A program made the translations under genes and the position numbers. DNA of 64,000 nt from JADJPO01 sp046330955 (GTDB lineage Bacteria; Actinomycetota; Actinomycetes; Actinomycetales; Kineosporiaceae), in NCBI GenBank assembly GCA_046330955.1, contig JAXLRT010000020.1:1-64000 (forward strand), given 5' to 3'. Every line of letters starts with the position of its first letter. Positions within the stretch are counted from its first letter, which is position 1. Positions 8,917-17,219 of this stretch are shown here, piece by piece. The notes beneath the pieces were generated by a model that did no database searches, was not told where the DNA came from, and saw only the letters and a program-made list of their open reading frames with translations.

Positions 8917-10274
8917 GCGGGTACTACCTGTCCGGGCTCGACCTCACCGGCCGCCGGGTCGTGGTGGTCGGCGGGGGCGCCGTGGCCCAGCGACGGCTGC
9001 CGCCTCTGGTGGCCGCCGGCGCCGCCGTCGAGGTGATCGCTCCCCAGCTCACCCCGACCCTCGAGGGTCTGGCCGGGGACGGGGTGATCACCTGGCAGCA
9101 GCGCTCCTACCGTCGGGGCGACCTGGACGGCGCGTGGTACGTGCTGGCGTTGACCGACGCCCCGGCCGTGAATGCCGCGGTCGCCGACGAGGCGCACAGC
9201 GCCCGGATCTTCTGCGTGCGAGCCGATCAGGCCGCCGGGGGTACCGCCGTCACCCCGGCCACAGCGACCGTGACCTCGGCCGTGGCCCCGGTTGCGACCT
9301 CGGCCGTGACCTCGGCCGTGACCCCCGGCCCGGTGCAGCTGGCCGTGCTCGGCGGCGGGGATCCGCGGCGCGCCGTGGCCGTGCGCGATGCCGTGGCCGA
9401 GGCGTTGCGGCAGAACGCGTTCGACCTCACGCCGCAGCGCCCCGCCGATGCGAGTGACCCCGGCCGGCTGCCCGGGGTGGCCATCGTCGGGGGTGGGCCG
9501 GGCGACCCCGAGCTGATCACGGTGCGCGGTCATCGGCTGGTGGCCACGGCGGACGTGGTGATCGCCGACCGGTTGGCCCCGCAGCGCCTGCTGGCCGACC
9601 TCGGCCCGCACGTCGAGGTGATCGACGCAGCCAAGCTGCCCCGGGGCCGCGCCATGGCTCAGGAACGCATCAACCAGCTCATGGTCGAGCGGGCGCTGGC
9701 CGGTGCCTTCGTCGTCCGGCTCAAGGGCGGCGATCCGTTCGTGTTCGGCCGCGGCAGCGAGGAGGTCGACGCCTGCGTGCAGGCGGGAGTCCCGGTGACC
9801 GTGGTGCCGGGGGTGACCAGCGCGCTGTCGGTGCCGGCGCTGGCCGGCATCCCGCTGACCCACCGGGGCCTGGCCCACGAGGCGGTGATCGTCTCGGGGC
9901 ACCTGCCCCCCGGCGCGCCCGGCAGCATGGTCGACTGGGCGGCGCTGGCCCGGTTGCAGGGAACCCTGCTCGTGCTGATGGGCGTGGAGCATCTGGCCGA
10001 GATCGTCGCCGCCCTGATCACCCACGGCCGGGACGCCGCCACCCCGGTCGCGATCGTCCAGGACGGTTCGCTCCCGGGGCAGCGGGCGGTTCGGGCGCCG
10101 CTCGACCGCATCGTCGAGGTGGCTCGCGTCGAGGGGATCCGGGCGCCCGCCGTGATCGTGGTCGGCGCCGTCGCCGCGTTCGGTGGAACGTCGTCAGCGT
10201 CGTTCGACGCCGGCCCGGCGCTCGCCGCCGATCAGTCGAGCGCGAGCCACACCGCGGTGTCGCCCGGTAGCTGA
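8913..10274 (+). CDS. cobA: Fused precorrin-2 dehydrogenase / uroporphyrinogen-III C-methyltransferase
   Basis: A two-domain CysG-like enzyme without the third (chelatase-specific) part. Residues 1-110 form an NAD-binding precorrin-2 dehydrogenase domain (VVVVGGGAVAQRRLPPL near 14-30). Residues 190-430 are a SAM-dependent methyltransferase (VAIVGGGPGDPELITVRG, VVIADRLAP, RLKGGDPFVFGRGSEE, PGVTSALSVPALAGIPLTHR) that methylates uroporphyrinogen III at C2 and C7. It serves both siroheme and cobalamin branches and here closes the cobD-cobT run. The domains are joined by an Ala/Thr/Val-rich linker near 112-140 coded by imperfect repeats of ACCTCGGCCGTG (9255-9325). Its last 43 bases overlap the convergent GH13 gene. 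Confidence 0.92.
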   Translation: MSGYYLSGLDLTGRRVVVVGGGAVAQRRLPPLVAAGAAVEVIAPQLTPTLEGLAGDGVITWQQRSYRRGDLDGAWYVLALTDAPAVNAAVADEAHSARIFCVRADQAAGGTAVTPATATVTSAVAPVATSAVTSAVTPGPVQLAVLGGGDPRRAVAVRDAVAEALRQNAFDLTPQRPADASDPGRLPGVAIVGGGPGDPELITVRGHRLVATADVVIADRLAPQRLLADLGPHVEVIDAAKLPRGRAMAQERINQLMVERALAGAFVVRLKGGDPFVFGRGSEEVDACVQAGVPVTVVPGVTSALSVPALAGIPLTHRGLAHEAVIVSGHLPPGAPGSMVDWAALARLQGTLLVLMGVEHLAEIVAALITHGRDAATPVAIVQDGSLPGQRAVRAPLDRIVEVARVEGIRAPAVIVVGAVAAFGGTSSASFDAGPALAADQSSASHTAVSPGS

Positions 10275-12106
10275 GTGCCCGGCGCCACGACGTCCCAGGT
10301 CCCGCCGGCAGCCAGCGGCAGCGGCGCGCTGGCCAGCAGGACCCGCGCGCCGATCAACTCGTCCGGTAGGTCCGACGGCTCCCGGCCGACGTTCACGACA
10401 CACGCGAAACCCGTTGCCGTCGAGTCGGTCCCGCCCGCGGTGTTGGCCTCGCCGCGTCGGCGGAACGCCACCAGGTTCGCCGTCGCCGCCTCACCGGCCG
10501 TCTCCACCCAGGTCAGCGCGCGCCCGCCCGAGGCCGTGGGTGAACCGGCGCCGAGGTGCCCCGTGGTGACGAGGTCGCGACGCAGGCGCAGCGCCGTGCG
10601 GTAGAAGGTGAGCATCGAGGCCGGGTCGGCCTGCTGCACCTGCGCCGACAGCCCGTCGGGTCCGGCCCACTCGGCCGGCTGCGGCAGCCAGCCCGGCGCC
10701 GTCCCGAAGCCCAGCGACGGTCCGTCGGGGGTCCACGGCAACGGCACCCGACAGCCGTCGCGGCCGCGCTCGGCGCCGTTCGAGCGCAACCAGACCGGGT
10801 CCTGCCGCAGCTCGGCGGGCAGATCGTCGACCTCCTCCAGGCCGAGTTCCTCGCCCTGGTACAGGTACACCCCACCCGGTAGGGACAGCTCGAGCAGCAG
10901 CGCGGCGCGTGCCCGGCGCCGGCCCAGGGCCAGATCGCTCGGCTCGGCGTCGTGGCCGTGCAACGGGTCCTCGTCCCGGTGTGCGCCGGCCCGGCCCAGG
11001 CGCGTGACGTGTCGGGTGACGTCGTGGTTCGAGAGCACCCACATCACCGGCGCGCCGACGGTGTCGTGCGCGGCCAGGCTGGCCGTCGCGGTGCGGCGCA
11101 AGGCCTCGGCGTTCCACGGTGACATCACGAAGTCGAAGTCGAACGCGGTGTGCAGTTCGTCGGGGCGCAGGTAGTGGGCCAACCGCTCCGGCGAGGCGAC
11201 CCAGGCCTCGGCCACGAAGATCGGCGCACCGTTCGGCCGGTCGGCGAAGCCGTCGGCGACCGCACGCCAGCTCCGGTAGATCTCGTGCACCCCGGGCCGG
11301 TCCCAGTGCGGATGGTCGGCGCGGTCGGCGGCGTCCAACAGGTGGGGTGCCTGCCCGGCCGGTTCGAGCATCGGGATCGTGCTGCGACCGTCGAGGTTCG
11401 GCAGCGCCGGGTCCTTGATCAGCCCGTGCGCCACGTCGATCCGGAACCCGTCGGCGCCGCGATCGAACCAGAACCGCAGGATGTCCTCGAACTCCGCCCG
11501 CACGGCCGGGTTGTCCCAGTTGAGGTCGGGCTGCTTGGTGTCGAACAGGTGCAGGTACCACTGCGCCGGCTCACCCGGACGGCGCGTGGCGTCGTCCACC
11601 TTCTGCCAGGCGGTGCCGCCGAAGACCGACAGCCAGTCGTTCGGGGGTGCGGCGCCGTCCGGGCCGCTGCCGTCGCGAAAGATGTAGCGCTCGCGCTCGG
11701 GTGAACCGGGGGCCGAGGCCAGGGCCTCGACGAACCACGGGTGTTCGTCCGAGGTGTGGTTGGGCACGACGTCGAGCAGGACGCGGATCCCCAGGGCGTG
11801 CGCCTCGGCGATCAGGGCCTCGGCCTCGTCCCGAGTGCCGAACACGGGCTCGATGTCCCGGTAGTTCGACACGTCGTAGCCGGCGTCCGCCTGCGGCGAG
11901 GGGTACCACGGGTTGATCCAGAGGGCGTCGACCCCGAGATCTGCCAGGTAGCCGAGCCGCGACCGGATCCCGGCGATGTCACCCATGCCGTCGCCGTCGC
12001 CGTCGGCGAAGCTGCGGAGGTACACCTGGTAGGTGACCGCGTGGCGCCACCAGTCGGTGGCGGTGGGCGTGCTGAGGCTCTGCGGCGCAGCGGTGATGGA
12101 CGACAC
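10232..12106 (-). CDS. GH13 alpha-glucosidase (oligo-1,6-glucosidase / sucrose-isomerase type)
   Basis: A 624-aa cytoplasmic glycoside hydrolase family 13 protein. The order of conserved regions is normal: WWRHAVTYQVYLRSFADGDGDGMGD at the start, DVVPNHTSDEHPWF near 115-128, DGFRIDVAHGLIKD near 222-235 with the nucleophile Asp, FVAEAWV near 293 with the acid/base Glu, and LSNHDVTRH near 358 with the third acid. YQVY.RSF and the QPDLNWDNP block near 198 are typical of alpha-glucosidases acting on malto- or isomalto-oligosaccharides. Exact linkage specificity cannot be read here. The GTG start is backed by a TAGAGT -10 box 8 nt upstream. Confidence 0.9.
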   Translation of the reverse strand: MSSITAAPQSLSTPTATDWWRHAVTYQVYLRSFADGDGDGMGDIAGIRSRLGYLADLGVDALWINPWYPSPQADAGYDVSNYRDIEPVFGTRDEAEALIAEAHALGIRVLLDVVPNHTSDEHPWFVEALASAPGSPERERYIFRDGSGPDGAAPPNDWLSVFGGTAWQKVDDATRRPGEPAQWYLHLFDTKQPDLNWDNPAVRAEFEDILRFWFDRGADGFRIDVAHGLIKDPALPNLDGRSTIPMLEPAGQAPHLLDAADRADHPHWDRPGVHEIYRSWRAVADGFADRPNGAPIFVAEAWVASPERLAHYLRPDELHTAFDFDFVMSPWNAEALRRTATASLAAHDTVGAPVMWVLSNHDVTRHVTRLGRAGAHRDEDPLHGHDAEPSDLALGRRRARAALLLELSLPGGVYLYQGEELGLEEVDDLPAELRQDPVWLRSNGAERGRDGCRVPLPWTPDGPSLGFGTAPGWLPQPAEWAGPDGLSAQVQQADPASMLTFYRTALRLRRDLVTTGHLGAGSPTASGGRALTWVETAGEAATANLVAFRRRGEANTAGGTDSTATGFACVVNVGREPSDLPDELIGARVLLASAPLPLAAGGTWDVVAPGTQLPGDTAVWLALD

Positions 12107-12114
12107 GAGCGCCC

Positions 12115-12120
12115 ACTCTA
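12115..12120 (-). promoter_or_regulatory. -10 box TAGAGT upstream of the GH13 gene
   Basis: On the minus strand TAGAGT lies 8 nt before the GTG at 12106. No ribosome site intervenes, so this mRNA is probably leaderless or nearly so. Confidence 0.5.
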
Positions 12121-12259
12121 CGGCTCATCGACCCGCGTCGAGGGCTGACGCGGAAAACGTCCACCTGCCGGGCATCCAGGTACGTCGTGGCGCCCGGATC
12201 ACCCGATCACGGGAGGGCGGGTGCGGGGGTGGGTGGGCGAAGACCCTTCATGACGGGCT

Positions 12260-12694
12260 TCAGGAGGCGAGGGACTCCACGGCCGCGCCGAGTCGGGGCA
12301 GGGCTGCCTCGACCATGCCCTGCGCCTTGGGTCGCACCGAGTTGTAGATCTTCGCGACGGTGGCATGCTCCGGCTTGTTCGCGCGCTTGTCCGTGACGCC
12401 GAGCAGCGCGTCGGCGGCCTCGGCACCGCGACCGGCGAGGTAGGAGCCGAACGGCTGCTCGCCACGGGCGGTCCAGAACGGGTCGAGGGCGTCGGCGAAG
12501 TCGGGGAGCATGTAGTCGACGGCCTTGAACACGATGTCCGACTTGATCGCCGTGACCGCCTTGAACGCCGTCTTGAGCGCCACCCCGCTGATGCCGGACC
12601 GGTCGCGCACCTCACTCTCGACCACGCCGGCCAGGGCCTCGACCGCCTGCGGGCGTCGGGCGGGGTCGGTGAGCACGAGGGACAGGGAGGTCAT
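12260..12694 (-). CDS. DUF6918 family protein
   Basis: A 144-aa soluble, helical protein of unknown function. It resembles a family seen in mycobacteria and related genera: a short N-terminal strand (TSLSLVLTDPARRPQAVEAL), a segment VRDRSGISGVALKTAFKAV near 33-51, then the block LPDFADALDPFW near 67-78 and GAEAADALLGVTDKRA near 92-107. AAGGAT eight bases before the ATG can serve as a ribosome site. It is divergent from the ABC transporter operon, with about 150 nt between starts. No catalytic residues are evident. Confidence 0.7.
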   Translation of the reverse strand: MTSLSLVLTDPARRPQAVEALAGVVESEVRDRSGISGVALKTAFKAVTAIKSDIVFKAVDYMLPDFADALDPFWTARGEQPFGSYLAGRGAEAADALLGVTDKRANKPEHATVAKIYNSVRPKAQGMVEAALPRLGAAVESLAS

Positions 12695-12835
12695 CGTCGA
12701 GATCCTTTTCGTTACCGGGCTGGTTCGTCCGAGGGCGACCCTAGCCGCGCCGTCGCCGGCGGGGGGCCGGAATGCCGACGCGGACTGACCGATGACCCGC
12801 CGAGGCGGCTCAGGCTCGGGCGGGCCGGGCGCGGG

Positions 12836-12841
12836 TACCGT
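12836..12841 (+). promoter_or_regulatory. -10 box TACCGT of the ABC transporter operon
   Basis: TACCGT followed by 7 nt and then ATG at 12849. This spacing decides the start of the ATPase gene: an in-frame ATG at 12792 would lie upstream of the inferred transcription start. Confidence 0.5.
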
Positions 12842-12848
12842 CGAACAG

Positions 12849-13889
12849 ATGGCGGGGATCGAGGCGGTTGGTGACGTGGACGAGGATGCGACGCAGGACG
12901 CGACGCAGCGCGACGACGGCATGGACGGCGTCCTGCTGCGTGCCCGGGGACTGACCAAGCGCTTCGGTGACTTCACCGCGGTCGACGGCATCGACGTCGA
13001 GGTCCGTGCCGGCGAGTCGTTCGGCTTCCTCGGCCCGAACGGCGCCGGCAAGTCCTCGACCATGAAGATGATCGGCTGCGTCTCACCGGTCACCGCCGGC
13101 GAACTGCGCATCTTCGGGCTCGACCCGGCCACCGACGGTGCCGCGATCCGCGCCCGCCTCGGGGTCTGCCCGCAAGAGGACATGCTGGACGGCGAGCTGA
13201 CCGTCGAGGAGAACCTCTGGATCTACGGGCGCTATTTCGGCCTGTCCCGACGCGAAGCCAAGGATCGCGCCGTCCAGCTGCTCGACTTCGCCCAGCTCAC
13301 CGAGCGCCGCGGCGACCGGGTCGAGCCGCTCTCGGGGGGCATGAAGCGCCGGCTCACGATCGCCCGCTCACTGATCAGCAAACCCGAGCTGTTGCTGCTC
13401 GACGAACCCACCACCGGGCTCGACCCGCAGGCCCGGCACCTGTTGTGGGACCGGTTGTTCCGGCTCAAGCGCCAGGGCGTCACGCTGATCGTCACCACCC
13501 ACTACATGGACGAGGCCGAGCAGTTGTGCGATCGGCTGGTGGTGATGGACGGCGGCCGGATCGCCGACGAGGGTTCACCCCGGCAACTGATCGAGCGGCA
13601 CTGCAGCCGCGAGGTGCTCGAGCTGCGCTTCGATGCCGAGCTGGACGCCGCGCCGACCGACCCGGCGACCGACGCCACGACGGACGCGCCGACGATCGCC
13701 GCCCGGCTGGTCGACATCGGCGACCGGGTCGAGGTGCTGCCCGACCGGGTGCTGGTCTATGCCGACGACGGCGAGGCGGCGCTGGCCACGGTGCACGCGC
13801 GCGGCGTCCGGCCGATGTCGTCACTGGTGCGCCGGGCGAGCCTGGAGGATGTCTTCCTGCACCTCACCGGCCGAAGCCTGGTCGACTGA
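12849..13889 (+). CDS. ABC-2 type exporter, ATP-binding protein (DrrA/NodI-like)
   Basis: Drives export of an unknown substrate together with the two following permeases. The 346-aa protein has Walker A GPNGAGKSSTMKM near 63-75, the Q-loop region CPQEDML near 107, signature LSGGMKRRLTIARSL near 162-176, Walker B LLLDEPTTGLDPQ near 184-196 and the switch His in TTHYMDE near 218. The C-terminal ~95 residues include an acidic Asp/Thr/Ala-rich insert near 265-280 before a regulatory-like fold. DrrA and NodI relatives move drugs, lipo-oligosaccharides or polyketides; the substrate here cannot be deduced. Its stop overlaps the first permease (TGATG). Confidence 0.88.
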   Translation: MAGIEAVGDVDEDATQDATQRDDGMDGVLLRARGLTKRFGDFTAVDGIDVEVRAGESFGFLGPNGAGKSSTMKMIGCVSPVTAGELRIFGLDPATDGAAIRARLGVCPQEDMLDGELTVEENLWIYGRYFGLSRREAKDRAVQLLDFAQLTERRGDRVEPLSGGMKRRLTIARSLISKPELLLLDEPTTGLDPQARHLLWDRLFRLKRQGVTLIVTTHYMDEAEQLCDRLVVMDGGRIADEGSPRQLIERHCSREVLELRFDAELDAAPTDPATDATTDAPTIAARLVDIGDRVEVLPDRVLVYADDGEAALATVHARGVRPMSSLVRRASLEDVFLHLTGRSLVD

Positions 13890-14722
13890 TGGCGCCGAAC
13901 CTGCTGGTCAGCGCGTCCGGCCGGGCCGAGGTGCTCGTGCGGGCTCAGGTGCACCAGCGGCATCTGGCCGCGGTGCTGGAGTACTTCTGGGTGGTCTTCC
14001 GGCGCACCTGGCGAGGCAGCCTGATGAGCCGGTTCGCCTCGCCGCTGATGTTCCTCGGCTCGCTCGGGTTGGGCCTCGGGGCGCTGGTCGACTCCTCCTC
14101 GGGTGGGGTGAACGGGGTGCCCTACCTGCACTTCGTGGTGCCGGCCCTGATCGCCAACCAGGCGATGTGGGTGGCCATGGGGGAGTCGACCTACCAGGTC
14201 ATGACCTACATCATGTGGAACAAGATGTACCGGGCCATGCTCGCCACCCCGCTGAGCGTGGCCGACGTGCTGGTCGGTCACCTGACGGCCGTGGCCGGTC
14301 ATCTGAGCCTGGCCTCGGTGATCTTCATCGGGGTGTGCGCCGCGCTCGGCGCGGTCAGTGGCTGGGGGCTGGTGGTCTGCCTGCCGGTGGCGGTGCTGAC
14401 GGGGCTGGCGTTCGCGGTGCCGTTGTTCGCCTTCACCGCCACCCAGGAATCCGATGCGGCGATGAGCATCCTGTTCCGGCTGGTGGTGACGCCGCTGATG
14501 CTGTTCTCCGGCACGTTCTTCCCGATCACGAGCCTGCCGGGGATTCTGCAGCCGGTGGCGTGGGTGACGCCGCTGTGGCACGGCGTCGAGCTGTGTCGCG
14601 GTGCGGTGATCGGCGGTCTCGGCGCGGGGACCGCGGTGGCGCACCTCGCCGTCCTGCTGCTCTACGTGGGTCTCGGCGGCTGGGCGGCGCACCGCACCTT
14701 CACCCGACGGCTGGTGCCGTGA
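13889..14722 (+). CDS. ABC-2 type transporter permease 1
   Basis: A 277-aa membrane subunit of the exporter. About six hydrophobic segments start near residue 48 (SPLMFLGSLGLGLGAL), and the ABC-2 signature region lies near 195-225 (LFRLVVTPLMLFSGTFFPI followed by LP.ILQPVAWVTPLWHGVE). The N-terminal 40 residues are cytoplasmic and charged. It overlaps the ATPase stop and the second permease start by single bases, so translation is probably coupled. NodJ/DrrB-type proteins are the nearest recognisable relatives. Confidence 0.88.
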   Translation: MAPNLLVSASGRAEVLVRAQVHQRHLAAVLEYFWVVFRRTWRGSLMSRFASPLMFLGSLGLGLGALVDSSSGGVNGVPYLHFVVPALIANQAMWVAMGESTYQVMTYIMWNKMYRAMLATPLSVADVLVGHLTAVAGHLSLASVIFIGVCAALGAVSGWGLVVCLPVAVLTGLAFAVPLFAFTATQESDAAMSILFRLVVTPLMLFSGTFFPITSLPGILQPVAWVTPLWHGVELCRGAVIGGLGAGTAVAHLAVLLLYVGLGGWAAHRTFTRRLVP

Positions 14723-15528
14723 TGCTCGCGCTGGTGATGCGACCCGCGTTGCGGCGGGCGTTCGACCCGGGGCTGGCGGCTCGAGTGGTCGAGCGCAACG
14801 TGCTGGCCTACCGGCGGATGTGGGTCGCCTTCGCGACCGGGTTCGCCGAACCGGTGCTCTACCTGTTCTCGCTCGGTCTCGGGGTGGGTGCGCTGGTGCA
14901 CTCGGTGACCCTGGACGGCGGCACGCGGGTGCCGTACGCGACGTTCGTCGCGCCGGCGCTGCTGGCGTCGTCCGCGATGAACGGAGCGGTGTTCGACAGC
15001 ACCTACAACGTGTTCTTCAAGCTCAAGTACGCCAAGACGTATCACGCGATGCTGGCCACGCCGATCGGGGTGCGGGACGTCGCCCTGGGGGAGATCGCCT
15101 GGTCGCTGATCCGCGGCGGCATCTACTCGGCGGCCTTCCTGCTGGTCGCCGCGCTGATCGGCGCCGTGGACTCGTGGTGGGCGCTGGCCGCGCTGCCGGC
15201 GGCGGTGTTCATCGCGCTGGCGTTCGCGGCGGTCGGCATGTTCGCCACCACGTTCATGCGCTCGTTCCTCGACTTCGACTACATCACGCTGGCGATCCAG
15301 CCCATGTTCCTGTTCTCGGCGACGTTCTTCCCGCTGAGCACCTACCCCGACTCGCTGCGCTGGCTGGTGCAGGTGACGCCGCTCTATCACGGGGTGGCGC
15401 TGGAACGGTCGCTGATGCTGGGTGAGGTCGGGTGGGGAATCCTCGGCCACGTGGTCTACCTCGGTGCGCTGGGCCTGATCGGGCTGGCCGGGGTCTCGCG
15501 CCGGTTGGCGAAGCTGCTGTTGAGCTGA
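14722..15528 (+). CDS. ABC-2 type transporter permease 2
   Basis: A 268-aa paralogue of the preceding permease with the same architecture: a charged N-terminus, LYLFSLGLGVGALV near 44-57, an AMLATPIGVRDVALGE block near 109-124, and the C-terminal signature FLFSATFFPLSTYP....LVQVTPLYHGV near 194-224. Two different permeases with one ATPase suggest a heterodimeric membrane pore. It ends the operon; a large palindromic element follows at once. Confidence 0.88.
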   Translation: MLALVMRPALRRAFDPGLAARVVERNVLAYRRMWVAFATGFAEPVLYLFSLGLGVGALVHSVTLDGGTRVPYATFVAPALLASSAMNGAVFDSTYNVFFKLKYAKTYHAMLATPIGVRDVALGEIAWSLIRGGIYSAAFLLVAALIGAVDSWWALAALPAAVFIALAFAAVGMFATTFMRSFLDFDYITLAIQPMFLFSATFFPLSTYPDSLRWLVQVTPLYHGVALERSLMLGEVGWGILGHVVYLGALGLIGLAGVSRRLAKLLLS

Positions 15529-15550
15529 CCGCCGGCCTCGTTCCGGGGGC

Positions 15551-15712
15551 CTGATCACGGCAGAGATCACGTTGAAGATCACGGTGAGGGATTCCGCGTG
15601 CCGACAAGATCACGTTGAGGGATGCGTGTGCTCGAGGTTGACGGATTCCTTCATCGTGATCTTCAACGTGATCATGCGCGTTATGAGGGATGGCGAGCGT
15701 TGCCGTGATCAG
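15551..15712. repeat. Nested intergenic palindrome, family P1 copy 1
   Basis: Fills the gap between the convergent permease and fumarase genes. The outer arms are perfect 12-mers (15551-15562 and 15701-15712). The inner arms are perfect 19-mers: GATCACGTTGAAGATCACG at 15565-15583 and its reverse complement at 15655-15673. A further half unit, AAGATCACGTTGAGG, sits between them at 15606-15620. The right outer arm contains the fumC stop codon. The same design recurs at 63699-63807. It could act as a two-way terminator, a REP-like element, or both. Confidence 0.85.
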
Positions 15713-17148
15713 TGAGCGACCCGCCCGGTCATCGCCCCGTCGAGCGCGGCGTCCAGCTGCTCGGCCGTCAGTTCGCCGCGGTCGAGGAAGCCCAACTCCC
15801 TCACCGCCTCGCGCAGCGTCGTCCCGTGAGCCACGGCGTGGTGGGCGATCCGGGCGGCGGCCTCGTAGCCGATCAGCGGGTTCAGCGCGGTGACCAGCGC
15901 GGGGGAGGACTCGGCGTAGCGCCGGCAGCGCTCGGCGTCCGCGGTGATGCCGGCGACGCAACGGTCGGCGAGCAGCTGGACGGCGTTCGTCAGGGTGTCC
16001 ATCGACTCCAGCAGCGCGTGGCCCATCACCGGCATCATCACGGTCAGCTCGAACGTGCCGCTCGCCCCCGCCCAGGCGATCGTGGCGTCGTTGCCGATCA
16101 CCCGGGCGCAGACCTGCAAGACCGCTTCGGGGACGACGGGATTGACCTTGCCCGGCATGATCGACGAACCCGGTTGCAGGTCGGGCAGGTGGATCTCGGC
16201 CAGCCCGGCGGTCGGCCCGGAGGCCTTCCACCGCAGGTCGTTGCAGATCTTGGTCAGGCTCACCGCGAGGGTGCGCAGGACGCCCGAGGCCTCGACCAGT
16301 GCGTCGCGGGTGCTCTGGGCCTCGAAGGCGTTGCGCGCCCGCGTGATGGACAGGTCGGTGCACTCGGTGATCCTGGCGAGGGTGGTCTCGGCGAACCCCG
16401 CCGGCGCATTGAGGCCGGTGCCCACGGCGGTGCCCCCCAGAGGCACCTCGGCCAGGCGGGGCAACGCGCCGTCCAGCCGTTCGATGCCGCGGCGGATCTG
16501 GGCGGCGTACCCACCGAACTCCTGCCCCAACCGGACCGGCGTGGCGTCCATCAGATGGGTGCGCCCGGCGGTGACCACATCGTCGGTGCGGGCGGCGACG
16601 TCCTCGAGCATCGCGGCCAGGTGGGCCAGGGCGGGGCGCAGGTCGCGCACCGCCAGCCGGGTCGCGGCCAGGTGGATCGCGGTCGGGAAGGTGTCGTTGC
16701 TCGATTGGCTCGCGTTCACGTGGTCGTTCGGGTGCACCGGCTCGCCGAGCCGCGCCGAGGCCAGGTGGGCGATCACCTCGTTGGCGTTCATGTTCGAGGA
16801 CGTGCCCGACCCGGTCTGGAACACGTCCACCGGGAAGTGCGCGTCGTGCGCGCCGCCGGCCACCTCGAGGGCCGCGCCCTCGATCGCGAGCGCGATCCTC
16901 GGATCCAGCACCCCGAGCTCCCGGTTGGCCGTCGCCGCCGCGGCCTTGACCGTGCCCAGCGCCCAGATCATCGACCGGCTGAGCCGGAGCCCACTGATCG
17001 GGAAGTTGTCGACCGCGCGCTGGGTCTGCGCGCCGAACAGGGCCTCGGCCGGCACCGACACCTCACCCATGCTGTCGCGTTCGATCCGGCGGGGGTTGCG
17101 GTCCGGGCCGCCGGGGGCGTGCTGGACAGCGTGGTCATGCTCGGTCAT
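15709..17148 (-). CDS. fumC: Class II fumarate hydratase
   Basis: Interconverts fumarate and L-malate in the TCA cycle; iron-independent, cytoplasmic, tetrameric in the family. At 479 aa the length is normal. Seen in order: SMGEVSVPAEALFGAQTQRA near 26-45, GSGTSSNMNANEV near 113-125, NASQSSNDTFPTA near 146-158, THLMDATPVRLGQEF near 202-216, and the superfamily signature GSSIMPGKVNPVVPE near 332-346 carrying the catalytic Ser loop. An extra ~20 residues of His/Asp/Pro-rich leader precede the core. Its 3' end runs into the palindrome shared with the convergent exporter operon. Confidence 0.95.
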   Translation of the reverse strand: MTEHDHAVQHAPGGPDRNPRRIERDSMGEVSVPAEALFGAQTQRAVDNFPISGLRLSRSMIWALGTVKAAAATANRELGVLDPRIALAIEGAALEVAGGAHDAHFPVDVFQTGSGTSSNMNANEVIAHLASARLGEPVHPNDHVNASQSSNDTFPTAIHLAATRLAVRDLRPALAHLAAMLEDVAARTDDVVTAGRTHLMDATPVRLGQEFGGYAAQIRRGIERLDGALPRLAEVPLGGTAVGTGLNAPAGFAETTLARITECTDLSITRARNAFEAQSTRDALVEASGVLRTLAVSLTKICNDLRWKASGPTAGLAEIHLPDLQPGSSIMPGKVNPVVPEAVLQVCARVIGNDATIAWAGASGTFELTVMMPVMGHALLESMDTLTNAVQLLADRCVAGITADAERCRRYAESSPALVTALNPLIGYEAAARIAHHAVAHGTTLREAVRELGFLDRGELTAEQLDAALDGAMTGRVAH

Positions 17149-17207
17149 GTCTCAGCCTGACACCTGCACGCGGAGCTGGCGTGGCGAGATCAGCGTGCCG
17201 GGCCGGA

Positions 17208-17213
17208 TAGCCT
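17208..17213 (+). promoter_or_regulatory. -10 box TAGCCT of ettA (leaderless)
   Basis: TAGCCT lies exactly 6 nt upstream of the ATG at 17220. It fits TANNNT and supports that ATG over the TTG six bases earlier. Confidence 0.55.
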
Positions 17214-17219
17214 TTGGGT

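Noticed and set aside
15540..15715. CRISPR array at the repeated GATCACGTTGA words
   Set aside because: Units are in inverted orientation with unequal spacers, only three per site, and no cas genes are present; it is a palindromic element.
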